This document shows positions 12,758-22,077 of a DNA stretch of 26,357 bases, in pieces. Source of the stretch: a virus. The notes beneath the pieces were generated by a model. The model did not search any database. It was not told the origin of the DNA and saw only the letters and a list, made by a program, of their open reading frames with translations. Numbering within the stretch: position 1 is the first letter of the stretch; each line of letters begins with the position of its first letter. The translations under genes were made by a program, and so were the position numbers. The stretch spans positions 1 through 26,357 of IMG/VR virus record IMGVR_UViG_3300034375_001979, one strand, 5' to 3'.

Positions 12758-15700
12758 CGTAAACCTGCTGCTCGTTCTGCTTCTCTACGAAGACGAGCTT
12801 TTTCTTTAAGTTGTCTACGTCTATCTTCTTTTACTTGTCCTTCATAACCTTTTAATTTTACATCAATTTGTCTAGCAAACCATTTACCATCAACATCTCC
12901 AGAAGTAGCTATTGCTGATACTTGAGGTATAGTACTTACTAATTTTTTACCTATGTCAACAACTATTTGACTAGCTGGATCATCTGTATAATAAACTGGT
13001 TGTCCATTGTAATATGTTTGATTTAAAGCTATTTCACCCAGTAACATTGCTGCAGGATTAACTGTAAGTAAGTTTTGCTGTAGTGCTTTCATATCTTTAG
13101 TTCCATCAGTAACATAACCTAATGTTTGTAGTATATGAAGGAATCCTGCTCGTCTCATAACAGCAGAATTATCACCAAAAATATTACTAAAGATATAATC
13201 CATCATAGGGTATATTACATACAAAGCTGAAGCCATTGCTAAAGCAGAATCCATACCATCCATAATTTGTTTTTGAGCTGTTCTAGAACCTCTAATATCT
13301 TTAGAACCATACAAGTCTTTAACAGTATTCATTGCAGATTTAATCATGCCATGTTTATATCGTGCAAAAATAACAATGTTAGGATTTTGTAATGTTTTAG
13401 ACAAACTTCTAGCCATACTAGAACCTAACTCAGCATTTCCAACTAATTTTCCTAAGAGTCTTAAAGGTTTTTCTCCTATTCTAGTAGGCAAACGATAAGT
13501 TGGCATGTGTTGTTCTACTCTAAACACAGCTTCTTTCATGTCTATATTGTCTTTTCGCATCTTTTCTTTAATTAACTGTACAAATAGTATATCTCGTACT
13601 TGCCACATTGCTAAATTAGAATGGTCAGATATAGCTGAATAAACTTCAGCTAAAGACCTACCAGTAAGGTTAGCATAGCCTTTTAAATCTTTAGGAGGAA
13701 ATACAGATTTAGTAGTATCTCGTAAGATTTTATCCATATATAATGTATTAGATATATTAGTACCCATCATAGATGAATTTTCTTTAAGCAACTTTTTATA
13801 AAAATCACTACGTCCTAGTACATCTTGAGTAGCTTCGATCATTTCTTTTCTAAAAGAAGCAATTGATCTAGGATCAAAAGTACGCATCATACCTCTAGAT
13901 AGATACCAGTGAATTAACTCATTGTGCATGTGAGGTAAAGAGTTAAGCATCATATTTTTAACCATAGCATTAGAAACTATAGTAAAATAGCTATCTTTAC
14001 GAGTTCTAAAAGCATCTTCTAATATTTCAGCAGTCTTAACTTTAAATTTATGCTGTCTTAAAGGCTCATTAATACGTCCTATATCTTCAGCAATAACTTT
14101 AAAGTCGTCAGAAGCTATAGCTGTTTTAGTTGTAGGTTGGAAAACTTCTTGTTTTATAAATGGAGATTCCATTATTGAATTATTATATTCATATAATCGA
14201 ATATCTTGAGCCATTTCATTAAGTCGAATTAACTCTGAAGCAAGGGGATCAACATGCTTAATATATCCTGAAGCATCTTCTAGCTCTTTAGCAGTAGCTT
14301 CTTTAATAGTATACTGCCCTAGTTTTTGTCCAGAGCCATCTGTTTTAGCTACTTTTTGTAAATCACTTAGTTCTTTATTAATTGGAAATGCTGCACGTCC
14401 TTCTTTGTTTTTAAAAGAAGTCCATGTAGAAATAGTAGCACCATTATTTGTATAACCAAAAGGAGTACGCTTACCATTTTTATCAACAGCTACAAAGTAT
14501 TCTCTTGCTCCTGATGCTCCTGAACGAACTTCTCTTGCATAAGGATCTTGAATTCTTGCTCGATCTCCTGTTAACATTTCTTTAATTGATTTTTTAGGAC
14601 GTTCTCTCATACGAGAAAGAAAGTTAAACCCTTTTTCAAATTTAACAGGACGTTCAAGTAAGCCATACTTTTGCATTTTTTTAGCAAATTGTTTATGTAA
14701 TTTACCTAAAGGTTGAAAAGTATTTTTATAAATCTTCATTTCTTTAGGAGTTAATTTAGGACGAGCATATCCTATTTTAGGATGCCATTCATAGTAATCT
14801 CTAATTTTATATAAAGATTCAATACCTTTTGAACCTTGTAAGGGTATTCCTAAATCATTTCTAACAGAGCGTAATATACGAATAGAATGGGTTTCATCAA
14901 TTTTACTAGCATTTTTTACAGTCATTTCTGTAGCTTCAATTAATTCTTTTTCATTTTCAATTTTCTTTAATGTTTTATTAAGAGAATCTCGTTTCTTTTC
15001 AACGATGTAGTCATTAACTAATTGAGTAGGATCAGAAAGATCTTTAGTTAAGAGGGGTGCTTTTTCAATACCTGAAATAAATCCAAAACGTTTGTTATTA
15101 AAATCATTTCGTTCTTTAGTAACGTCATACTTTTCACCTAAAGGACCTACCATTTCTTCTTTTTTTCTAATAGTTTCTTTAGCTATAGCTTTATCACTAA
15201 GACCAGTAGCTCTTTCACTTATTACTTTAGGTACTCTAGCTTTTAATAAAAGTAGTTCTGAGGCTGCAAGGGTAGCTTCACTAGGTATACCTGTTAGTCC
15301 TTCAATAGCTTCAGAAGAAGCTTGAAGTTTTTCACCAAGTAATGCAAACCCTTTCATAACAGTAGTATCTTCTACTGCGTTATTTTGATAATTTTTAAAC
15401 TGTTCCCAAGAGTCTCGTTGTCCTATAGCTTCATAGTATTCATCTAAAGCTTTAATAGGTAAATTAGAAAAGGTAGCACCTTCCATCCACCCTTCCCATT
15501 TTTTTGCTTTTTCTCTCCATAGCTTTTTAGTAGGAGTTTCTGACTTAGACTTAATAAAAGCATCGACTTCTTGTCTAGTATACCCTGCATTTAAAGCTCC
15601 TTCTACATCAAATGTACCTTTTAATGTTGATGTAGTTAACTCTTTTATACGAGTTCTATCAGCATCCGTAATTGGATTTAATCCAGATAGTCTATCAGGT

Positions 15701-16026
15701 AAAAAACTAAATAATTGTTTACGAACTAATTGGTTTTTTTCTGCAGCTTGTCGAACAGTACCTAAAATTCCGTCACTAAGAGTACCCCCTGCTGTAAGAA
15801 TAAGCTTAACTAATTCATCAACAGCCACACCTATAGCAAATCCCTCTTGTAGCATATCTTCAGCAAACATTTTAGCTGACTCTGCTACAGTATTAGTAGG
15901 AGAAACACTAAGGGAAGGAGATTTTTCTAATGTTTTTGTTTTTAAAAACTCAACAATTTCTTCTTGACTATAACCAGCTTTTTTTGCACCTTCATAATCA
16001 AAGTTTTTATAGGTAACGTCTACCAT
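12754..16026 (-). CDS. Large internal virion protein, T7 gp16 position
   Basis: 1090 codons, the largest gene of the window and last of the leftward operon. By order (after gp11-, gp12-, gp13-, gp14- and gp15-like genes) it corresponds to T7 gp16, which is ejected into the host and forms the DNA channel. It contains two copies of a short helical motif (EGAKKAGYSQEEIVEFLKTK near residue 13, EGALNAGYTRQEVDAFIKSK near 138) common in phage ejection proteins, long charged helices and, in its last quarter, hydrophobic stretches (ALAMASALYVIYPMMDYIF). I do not see a lytic transglycosylase signature such as the one in T7 gp16. The tail is very basic (RRRQLKEKARLRREAERAAGLR region). Confidence 0.75.
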   Translation of the reverse strand: MVDVTYKNFDYEGAKKAGYSQEEIVEFLKTKTLEKSPSLSVSPTNTVAESAKMFAEDMLQEGFAIGVAVDELVKLILTAGGTLSDGILGTVRQAAEKNQLVRKQLFSFLPDRLSGLNPITDADRTRIKELTTSTLKGTFDVEGALNAGYTRQEVDAFIKSKSETPTKKLWREKAKKWEGWMEGATFSNLPIKALDEYYEAIGQRDSWEQFKNYQNNAVEDTTVMKGFALLGEKLQASSEAIEGLTGIPSEATLAASELLLLKARVPKVISERATGLSDKAIAKETIRKKEEMVGPLGEKYDVTKERNDFNNKRFGFISGIEKAPLLTKDLSDPTQLVNDYIVEKKRDSLNKTLKKIENEKELIEATEMTVKNASKIDETHSIRILRSVRNDLGIPLQGSKGIESLYKIRDYYEWHPKIGYARPKLTPKEMKIYKNTFQPLGKLHKQFAKKMQKYGLLERPVKFEKGFNFLSRMRERPKKSIKEMLTGDRARIQDPYAREVRSGASGAREYFVAVDKNGKRTPFGYTNNGATISTWTSFKNKEGRAAFPINKELSDLQKVAKTDGSGQKLGQYTIKEATAKELEDASGYIKHVDPLASELIRLNEMAQDIRLYEYNNSIMESPFIKQEVFQPTTKTAIASDDFKVIAEDIGRINEPLRQHKFKVKTAEILEDAFRTRKDSYFTIVSNAMVKNMMLNSLPHMHNELIHWYLSRGMMRTFDPRSIASFRKEMIEATQDVLGRSDFYKKLLKENSSMMGTNISNTLYMDKILRDTTKSVFPPKDLKGYANLTGRSLAEVYSAISDHSNLAMWQVRDILFVQLIKEKMRKDNIDMKEAVFRVEQHMPTYRLPTRIGEKPLRLLGKLVGNAELGSSMARSLSKTLQNPNIVIFARYKHGMIKSAMNTVKDLYGSKDIRGSRTAQKQIMDGMDSALAMASALYVIYPMMDYIFSNIFGDNSAVMRRAGFLHILQTLGYVTDGTKDMKALQQNLLTVNPAAMLLGEIALNQTYYNGQPVYYTDDPASQIVVDIGKKLVSTIPQVSAIATSGDVDGKWFARQIDVKLKGYEGQVKEDRRRQLKEKARLRREAERAAGLR

Positions 16027-17003
16027 TAGTCTTTTAAAAAATCTTCTAAACTTGGTTTATTTGCAGGTTGTGTAGATGTTACTGGAGTCTCTGTAGCAAC
16101 ACTAGAAGACATAACATTTACAGGTTGTGCAGTTAATCCTCTTTGAACTTCTAAATCTCTAATTCCTTTTAATGCCATTGCTTCTCTTTTAGTTTTTTTA
16201 GGTATAAAATAATCATTAAAAGCTTCCATATTAAGTTTATTACCTGTAAACCAAAACTCTTTATCTATAACATGAGCATTTAAAAAGTTTTGAGTTTCTG
16301 TCCAAGCATCAAATGGGGTATATAAAGGTACTGTTCCATATTTAGTTTCAGCAGTAGCTCCAGCAAATTCATTAAATATTTGTAATGCTTGGCTAGTTAA
16401 ACCTTTTATATCAGATATATCATTACGCTCTGCAAAACTAGCTATTGCTTGTCCATAAGGTTTTAAAGGATCAAAACTTGCATAACTTTGAGTTAGCAAT
16501 GTTTTATTGTCTGATCTTGCTTTTTCAAGTCCATCTTGTATTTCTTTTTCTATTTTTAATACATTAGCATCTACTGCTTTTTGTTTTAAATCACCATAGT
16601 AAGCAGCTTTAATATCTAGTTCTTCAGAAGCAATTGCAGCTTCTTGTGCTTTTTGTAATGCCATCATAGATTCATTAGTATACCCTTTAGCTGACAATTT
16701 CTCATATAATTTATTATATATAGCAGCAGGAGGAGTTCCAGTAGGTGAGTCTGATTGTGTTTCTTTTATAATTTGTTCAATATCTTTAGCTTTCATAAGT
16801 GTTTCATCTTCTAAACCAAGTAGACTACTACCAGCACGAATTGCCCCAGCTCCTAGTTTAGAAAAACCAGCACCTATTGCTCCATAACCTTGAGGCATTA
16901 ATTGACCAAAGTTTAAAGCTTCTCCAGTGTCAGTAGCTTGTTGTTGTCTTCTTATTTCATCTGAAGACAATCCAAATAATCCACCTACAATATCTTTTGC
17001 CAT
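16026..17003 (-). CDS. Internal virion protein, T7 gp15 position
   Basis: 325 codons; its stop shares one base with the start of the large protein. Gly/Ala-rich N-terminus (AIGAGFSKLGAGAIRAGSSLLG), then long charged helices (EAAIASEELDIKAAYYGDLKQKAVDANVLKIEKEIQDGL), then a Ser/Thr/Pro-rich tail with FLKD at the end. No enzyme motif. Position between gp14-like and gp16-like genes suggests a core/ejection protein; the family itself I do not recognise. Confidence 0.6.
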   Translation of the reverse strand: MAKDIVGGLFGLSSDEIRRQQQATDTGEALNFGQLMPQGYGAIGAGFSKLGAGAIRAGSSLLGLEDETLMKAKDIEQIIKETQSDSPTGTPPAAIYNKLYEKLSAKGYTNESMMALQKAQEAAIASEELDIKAAYYGDLKQKAVDANVLKIEKEIQDGLEKARSDNKTLLTQSYASFDPLKPYGQAIASFAERNDISDIKGLTSQALQIFNEFAGATAETKYGTVPLYTPFDAWTETQNFLNAHVIDKEFWFTGNKLNMEAFNDYFIPKKTKREAMALKGIRDLEVQRGLTAQPVNVMSSSVATETPVTSTQPANKPSLEDFLKD

Positions 17004-17935
17004 TATACTCTACTCCTTAAATGAGGTGATCCTGCAAAACCAGAAGAAGCAGGCATAAATGTTCCACCACCCGTATACCCACCACTACTAAATGGATTAG
17101 ACATGTTACTCCAATTAGGTATTGACATAGCTTGTCCTAGTAAATTAGTAAACATACCAGCGTTAGCTAAAGAAGCGTTCAATCTTGTATTTGCAGCTTG
17201 ACCATATCCTTGAGCTTGAGCTACTCGTCCTGACTGTGCAGCAGTACCTAAGTCTGCTCCTAATTGTAAAGGTATGATACCCATTTGTTCTACACTACTA
17301 GCCATATCAAGTAAACTACCAGACTGTGTAATAGGTTGCATACGCATTTCTCTACCTAAACCAAAGAGACCAGTACCCATTGATATATCTTGTTGTTGTA
17401 GTTGTCTAGCTCTATCCTCAGCAGTTGATGCTAAGTTTAAATTAGCCATCTCTCTTGCTAGTGAAGCACCATATTGTTCAGGATTAACATAACCACCTGT
17501 ACCTAAAGATACTCCTAAACCACCTCTACCTGTTCCATAAAGGCTCTCTCTTAAACGAATGTCTTCCATTGTTCGTTCTGGTTGTAAAAGTCGTAACTGT
17601 TGATTATAATAATCTTGAGCTGCAGTGCCTATATCAGTTTCTGCACCACGTCTAAATATATCTGCTCCTGTTTGAGATATATCACTAAACAGCCTTTGTT
17701 CTTGTCCTGAAGGTTGAAAACCTAAAGCTTGATTATAAAAGTAATCTCTAAAAGTTTGTAGCTCTGGACTAAGTTCATAACTTACAGTATCAGGACCAAA
17801 AGCAACATCACCATAAAATGATCCCTCTACATCATAAGGTTTATACTTAGCCATATCAGCAGCACGTCTTTGTTCTTCTGCTGCCCTTTTAGCTGCCTTA
17901 GTTGTTCCTGTTATACTTCCTATTAGTGATCCCAT
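17003..17935 (-). CDS. Internal virion protein, T7 gp14 position
   Basis: 310 codons. Begins with Gly/Ser (MGSLIGSITG) then a basic Ala-rich helix (KAAKRAAEEQRRAADM), as in gp14-like core proteins, which are thought to form the outer-membrane pore of the ejection channel. The centre is Gln/Arg/Leu-rich and helical, the C-terminal 60 residues Gly/Ser/Asn-rich and probably flexible. Assignment is by gene order and this overall look. One-base overlaps join it to both neighbours. Confidence 0.6.
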   Translation of the reverse strand: MGSLIGSITGTTKAAKRAAEEQRRAADMAKYKPYDVEGSFYGDVAFGPDTVSYELSPELQTFRDYFYNQALGFQPSGQEQRLFSDISQTGADIFRRGAETDIGTAAQDYYNQQLRLLQPERTMEDIRLRESLYGTGRGGLGVSLGTGGYVNPEQYGASLAREMANLNLASTAEDRARQLQQQDISMGTGLFGLGREMRMQPITQSGSLLDMASSVEQMGIIPLQLGADLGTAAQSGRVAQAQGYGQAANTRLNASLANAGMFTNLLGQAMSIPNWSNMSNPFSSGGYTGGGTFMPASSGFAGSPHLRSRV

Positions 17936-18252
17936 TAGATTACCTCTTTTTCAAATATATAGCCTACTAGTTTAAAATTATATTTCTTTACAAATGCTTT
18001 ATAACTCTTACGTGAAGTACCACCTAAAATTGTTTTACATCCTAACTGTTTAGCAAATTTGTTCATATACTTATCCCAATACTCTCCATCACCATAGACA
18101 TTAATACAAACAAACTTATCTCCATCTATTTTCCAACTCATAAACCCATGTTCATTTTCTATTAAGTTGGTTGTATCTACATATTCACTTCTAGACTTTT
18201 CTAAAAATCGTTGTATATCTTTATCTTGCATTAAGCTTTCATAATGTAACAA
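17935..18252 (-). CDS. Small virion-module protein, T7 gp13-like / GNAT-like
   Basis: 105 codons overlapping the fibre-type gene upstream by 22 bases. The second half (FVCINVYGDGEYWDKYMNKFAKQLGCKTILGGTSRKSYKAFVKKYNFKLVGYIFEKE, given here by its landmarks Gly-Asp-Gly, Gly-Gly-Thr and Tyr-Asn-Phe) has the strand-helix-strand order of the acetyltransferase fold. T7 gp13, an internal virion protein at the same place in the gene order, has a similar degenerate fold. Whether it has enzyme activity cannot be told. Confidence 0.6.
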   Translation of the reverse strand: MLHYESLMQDKDIQRFLEKSRSEYVDTTNLIENEHGFMSWKIDGDKFVCINVYGDGEYWDKYMNKFAKQLGCKTILGGTSRKSYKAFVKKYNFKLVGYIFEKEVI

Positions 18253-18896
18253 AGTGCATAGTATGGGGGTAAGTTTTTATTAGTACCATCTTCACCAGTC
18301 AATGGGTTTACTGTTACACTTATTCCTGTTGTTGCAGAAGCTGTTGTTTGATTAACAGCTCCACCAGGAAGAGTGTTGGGGTTTCCTCCTCCTGCATCAT
18401 ATAATAATCTATTACTATAACTCCAGCCATGTTGGTGTCCTGGATCTGTTACACTAGCAGTATGAGTATGGTTTACTGCTACAGCATCTGCACTACCACC
18501 AGTATCTCCTACATTATAAGTATCAGTAGCACCTACAACAAACCTATTTCTTAAATCTGGAGTACTATTACTACCATCACATAATAACCATCCACTAGGA
18601 ATTGCGCCTGAAGAACCTGACCAAATAATAATACCACCTGATGGAAAACCATTGTTTACTGCTGTAGTTACAAAAGCAGTTGTAGCTATTTGTGTTGTAT
18701 TTGTACCTGCTGTTGCGGTAGGAGCTGTAGGAGTACCTGATAATGCAGCAGATAAACTGTTAGCTTTACTATTTACAGCTGTTTGTAAGTTATTAAATTC
18801 AGTATCAAACTCTGAACCTTTAATAATCTTTCCAGCATCTGTATCTGGTAAAGAATCCTTTGCTAAAAAGTTAGTGGCTTTAGTATATGCTGTCAT
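18231..18896 (-). CDS. Tail fibre / collar-domain protein
   Basis: 221 codons. N-terminal 80 residues are Ala/Thr/Ser-rich with a coiled section (EFDTEFNNLQTAVNSKANSL). From about residue 83 comes a phage tail collar domain: PSGGIIIWSGS, IPSGWLLCDGS, TPDLRNRFVVGA, then a His-rich loop (HTHTASVTDPGHQHGW) of the kind that binds metal in the tips of short fibres, ending LPPYYALCYIMKA. Such domains form trimeric host-binding tips. It lies between the nozzle gene and the core genes, so it may be a second, short receptor-binding protein beside the long repetitive fibre. Confidence 0.85.
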   Translation of the reverse strand: MTAYTKATNFLAKDSLPDTDAGKIIKGSEFDTEFNNLQTAVNSKANSLSAALSGTPTAPTATAGTNTTQIATTAFVTTAVNNGFPSGGIIIWSGSSGAIPSGWLLCDGSNSTPDLRNRFVVGATDTYNVGDTGGSADAVAVNHTHTASVTDPGHQHGWSYSNRLLYDAGGGNPNTLPGGAVNQTTASATTGISVTVNPLTGEDGTNKNLPPYYALCYIMKA

Positions 18897-20509
18897 TATA
18901 TTGTTTTCCCTGTTTTAAGATATACATCTATTTTCTGAACACTTAATGCTTCGTTATTAATTGTGGATTTAACTCCAAATTGTAAAACTTTTCCTGATCC
19001 TGTTAAAGGTACTCTTAAATCTTGAACACCTAATCCTACAGTATTATACTTATCTATATTATATTTATATGTCATATTGTATCTAGATAAAGTAGTTGTA
19101 CCAAAATCTCTATTAATAATTTGTGAATTAAGATTAAGTGTATAATCATAACCCCATTGAAATGTAAAGTCTTGATTTCCTGTACCTATAACTGTAAGTT
19201 CAGCAGTCTTTAACATTTTATTAGTAGTAGGTGCTTGTATATCAGAAGCAGCTGTTAAATACTCAAAGTCATAAGTAGCTGTATTATCTAAATAACCTGA
19301 GTATTCTGCTATACCATTAGGTACACCTAACAATAGTTTTCTATCTTCTGTATTGCAAAAAGCATTAAATAATGTTCCAGAAGTTGTTCTCCATATTGAA
19401 GCCCTAGCTGCTCCATTAGGTAAAGCCGACCTCATATCAAAATAAATCATAATACGAGAACCTGGAAATGTTATTAAATAAAACGCATCATTTTCATAAT
19501 AAACACTTCTAATGTTATTAAGTGTTTCTACTGATAAATATCCAGATAAATCATCTTTAATATTAAGAGACAATTCTCTCATAGGTAAAGATTTTTCTTG
19601 TATAGTTCTATTTAAACTTCTAACACCACTACGAGATAAAAAGATTAAATCAGTACCAGTTGCTTGTACAGAGTCCCTAGCTATACACCCAATGCCGTTA
19701 ATAACATCTGCTAATTGCATTGATGCAGGAGAAATAGCTCCTGAATACATAACAATATGATGTGTACAAAAGATAATTAAATAGTTATTATGTTGTGCTA
19801 AAGCAACAATAGAATCATTGCCCCCAACAACAGTACTAATATCTAGTACACCAGAACCTGAATCACTAAAGTTAGCAGGTTCGTTCATCTTACTAAAATA
19901 AATTGTAGAAGGATTACTATTTAAACCAGCTACCCACATTCTACCAAAAGCACTTAAACAACAATCAGGATCAAATGTTGTTACTCCTGTTGGTTTATTA
20001 CCATAGTCTGTTCCAATTCGTTGGAAAATATATGGTCCTGTATAGCTTGGTCCTGATCTTCTATAAACTAAAGCTGTGTTATTTTTTTGAGTTGCTATAG
20101 CATAAGACCTAGCTGTCTCTCCAGTACCTTCTAATAAACTTTGAAACTGCCAACGATTTCCTGTAAAAGACGTAACGACTGGAGTTGTTTCATCAGTTAA
20201 ATAAACTTGTACTTGAGTTTGAGTAGTTGTTCCTTTAAATAATTTACCATCACCACCTGATAAAAAAGTAACAGTACTATCAACATCTTTAAACTCAAAA
20301 ATAGATTCTATATAAGCATCAGTACTTAAAGAAGTTGAAGTAGTTTGTAAGTTCCAACCTTTCCTAGCTCCAAGTCTACCAAACTTGTCAATAACACAGT
20401 TATTAGCTACTGTAGCATACCCACTTTCTAAGTTAACTCCTGAGTCTTGAGTGTTTAATCCAAGAAAACCTGGTGCAGAAATACTAGTAGTTTTTAAAAC
20501 TCCTGCCAT
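18896..20509 (-). CDS. Tail nozzle protein, T7 gp12 (tail tubular B) type
   Basis: 537 codons. Starts GFLGLNTQDSGVNLESGYATVANNCVID, a start widely shared by gp12-like nozzle proteins of marine podoviruses, and continues as repeated beta strands (propeller-like), with conserved FGRMWVAG and NNYLIIFC segments. Shorter than T7 gp12 (794 residues) but typical of small podoviruses. It would form the hexameric nozzle below the adaptor ring encoded by the gene just upstream. One-base overlaps with both neighbours. Confidence 0.82.
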   Translation of the reverse strand: MAGVLKTTSISAPGFLGLNTQDSGVNLESGYATVANNCVIDKFGRLGARKGWNLQTTSTSLSTDAYIESIFEFKDVDSTVTFLSGGDGKLFKGTTTQTQVQVYLTDETTPVVTSFTGNRWQFQSLLEGTGETARSYAIATQKNNTALVYRRSGPSYTGPYIFQRIGTDYGNKPTGVTTFDPDCCLSAFGRMWVAGLNSNPSTIYFSKMNEPANFSDSGSGVLDISTVVGGNDSIVALAQHNNYLIIFCTHHIVMYSGAISPASMQLADVINGIGCIARDSVQATGTDLIFLSRSGVRSLNRTIQEKSLPMRELSLNIKDDLSGYLSVETLNNIRSVYYENDAFYLITFPGSRIMIYFDMRSALPNGAARASIWRTTSGTLFNAFCNTEDRKLLLGVPNGIAEYSGYLDNTATYDFEYLTAASDIQAPTTNKMLKTAELTVIGTGNQDFTFQWGYDYTLNLNSQIINRDFGTTTLSRYNMTYKYNIDKYNTVGLGVQDLRVPLTGSGKVLQFGVKSTINNEALSVQKIDVYLKTGKTI

Positions 20510-21150
20510 TACTCAGGATACCAAGTAACTTCATCAGGCATACGTCCTGCTTCAATAGCAATAAAATCAGCTAACATATTTTTATATCGCATCTCTTGGT
20601 CAATAAACCCACCATCATCTCCACGTTCACTAATTGCTCTAGAAACAACACCTTCAATAACAAGATGTGGATTTAATAATAAAACATCTGTAGGTGCAGA
20701 CAAATCATCCTGTTGTTTTATAATATTAAACCTAATATTGTAAACACCATCAGGAATAGGGTAAAGGTCTACTTGTAAATCACCATTACTTGTACCATTC
20801 CAATTGTAAAACATTGGGGCATCTTTTTGAACTGTGTCAACCATTCTCATTTGTTGGTCAAACCAGTTACTAGGACGATAGTGCATTTGAATATCGTCTG
20901 TATCATTGTAAACATTTAATACTCTAGACGTAGTTCCAGAGTCAGTTAGCACATAGTTAAATAAATCATTAGCTGTAGTTACAGTAAGAGTTTCTCTTAA
21001 ACAATCCCAGTTCCAAGCGTTCTCTACTTCTCGTTTAACTACATTAACTAAATCAGCTACAAGTTTAGAATAAGACGTTTCAGTAAGAGAAGAAACTTCG
21101 TTTTCTCTTAGTCTAACTAAAACTTTATTAACTATTTCTAAATAAGTCAT
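20509..21150 (-). CDS. Tail adaptor protein, T7 gp11 (tail tubular A) type
   Basis: 213 codons. MTYLEIVNKVLVRLRENEV...YSKLVADLVNVVKREVENAWNWDCLRETLT is the characteristic N-terminal helix bundle of gp11-like adaptors; T7 gp11 is 196 residues. The C-terminal part (VVSRAISERGDDGG, RYKNMLADFIAIE) is the second helical half. Twelve copies would join portal and nozzle. The gene is first after a near-perfect promoter; AGGAA lies about 5-9 bases before its ATG. Confidence 0.85.
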   Translation of the reverse strand: MTYLEIVNKVLVRLRENEVSSLTETSYSKLVADLVNVVKREVENAWNWDCLRETLTVTTANDLFNYVLTDSGTTSRVLNVYNDTDDIQMHYRPSNWFDQQMRMVDTVQKDAPMFYNWNGTSNGDLQVDLYPIPDGVYNIRFNIIKQQDDLSAPTDVLLLNPHLVIEGVVSRAISERGDDGGFIDQEMRYKNMLADFIAIEAGRMPDEVTWYPE

Positions 21151-21175
21151 TTTAATTCCTATTAATTATATTAAC

Positions 21176-21204
21176 ATTATAGCACATTTTTATTAATTTG
21201 TCAA
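21176..21204 (-). promoter_or_regulatory. Consensus sigma70 promoter for the tail and core genes
   Basis: On the minus strand TTGACA (21199-21204), exactly 17 bases, TATAAT (21176-21181), with TG one base before the -10 box. All twelve hexamer bases match. Start of transcription near 21169, leader about 20 bases. The -35 box overlaps the 3' end of the DUF1289 gene. It should be strongly recognised by the host's housekeeping RNA polymerase and gives the tail and core genes a transcript of their own. Confidence 0.85.
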
Positions 21205-21366
21205 GCGTTCTAGCTGTAATTGTTGAATTCTTCGTACTCTTTCTTCTCTAGACATAACCAACCATTGATCTAAGTCTTCATAAGTACGATAGCAACTAAT
21301 ACATCTAGGCTCTCCACCTGTTGTGTCTACTATACGGCAGACACCTGTACAAGGAGAATTATCCAC
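21193..21366 (-). CDS. DUF1289 protein (small cysteine-rich)
   Basis: 57 codons from GTG at 21366, which overlaps the upstream stop by 8 bases; an in-frame TTG at 21390 would add 8 residues but lacks a ribosome-binding site. SPCTGVCR...GEPRCISCYRTYEDLDQWLVMSREERVRRI is the DUF1289 pattern (four Cys: CxxxC and CxxC) that probably binds zinc or an iron-sulfur cluster. The family is common as a single small gene in Proteobacteria, function unknown. Here it sits among virion genes, unusual company. Confidence 0.8.
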   Translation of the reverse strand: MDNSPCTGVCRIVDTTGGEPRCISCYRTYEDLDQWLVMSREERVRRIQQLQLERLTN

Positions 21367-21697
21367 CTTGTACTGTAATGTCTTCTTCAATTACAGACAT
21401 TAACAATGTCATTGTTTGTGTAGAAGAAGCTGTTATTTTATCCCCTGCTTCCATTTTAATAAATGAATTATAGTCTTCACCTATCTGGAAAAATTGTTTA
21501 GCAGATATAGTATACCCAGATAGTACAGGTAATGTTGCAGTTTCAGAAGCATCATAAAAATTAACATCTACTGTCCCATTAGACCCTGATGTATTAGTAA
21601 TATATAACAATACCCATTGAGTATTTTTTGTTGTAGGTACTTCATATACATCTTGAAGTGTTCCTGTTAATACTTTACCAAAAGACTTTTTAATCAT
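21359..21697 (-). CDS. Beta-rich virion-associated protein, unknown
   Basis: 112 codons. Mostly predicted beta strands with many Thr, Ser and Val (LLYITNTSGSNGTVDVNFYDASETATLPVL), no membrane segment or enzyme motif. This composition and place, just before the tail adaptor gene, suggest a head decoration, fibre or other structural protein, but no family is recognised. Weak ribosome-binding site; the start overlaps the previous stop, so coupled translation is likely. Confidence 0.65.
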   Translation of the reverse strand: MIKKSFGKVLTGTLQDVYEVPTTKNTQWVLLYITNTSGSNGTVDVNFYDASETATLPVLSGYTISAKQFFQIGEDYNSFIKMEAGDKITASSTQTMTLLMSVIEEDITVQGG

Positions 21698-22077
21698 GTT
21701 CTATACTTTTTTACTTTTTTAGCTACTTTTTTAGGTTGAGCTACAAACTGTTTGCCTTGTTTATTTCCTTTTGCTTTAGCAGCATTAGTAGCTTTTTTTT
21801 CAGAACTAGATAAAGCAGACCATGCTTTTTTAGGTAAGTAACGTTTTTTTCCTTCACTAGGTTTACCATCACTTGTAGTCCACTTTTGTTTAGTCCATTT
21901 ACTTAATGACTTTTGTTTAGTTGTTTTACTTCCAGAATAACCACCACCTGCTTTTTTATATTCATTAGCAAGTAATTGTGCTTTACGAGCAGACCATTGT
22001 CCAGGATTTCCACCTTTAGAGCTTGCCATTATTTTATTTTTAAGTCTTTCTCTAAGACTAGCTTTAGTGTAAGCCAC
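21694..22077 (-). CDS. Basic DUF5872-like protein
   Basis: 127 codons from GTG at 22077 that overlaps the upstream TAG by one base; GTG at 22083 is an alternative. The protein is very basic. RERLKNKIMASSKGGNPGQWSARKAQLLANEYKKAGGGY, then LSKWTKQKWTTSDGKPS and KRYLPKKAWSAL, then KQFVAQPKKVAKKVKKYR match, to my memory, the DUF5872 type found in viruses and environmental genomes. Strong charge suggests nucleic-acid binding, perhaps in the capsid. Function unknown. Confidence 0.7.
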   Translation of the reverse strand: MAYTKASLRERLKNKIMASSKGGNPGQWSARKAQLLANEYKKAGGGYSGSKTTKQKSLSKWTKQKWTTSDGKPSEGKKRYLPKKAWSALSSSEKKATNAAKAKGNKQGKQFVAQPKKVAKKVKKYRT

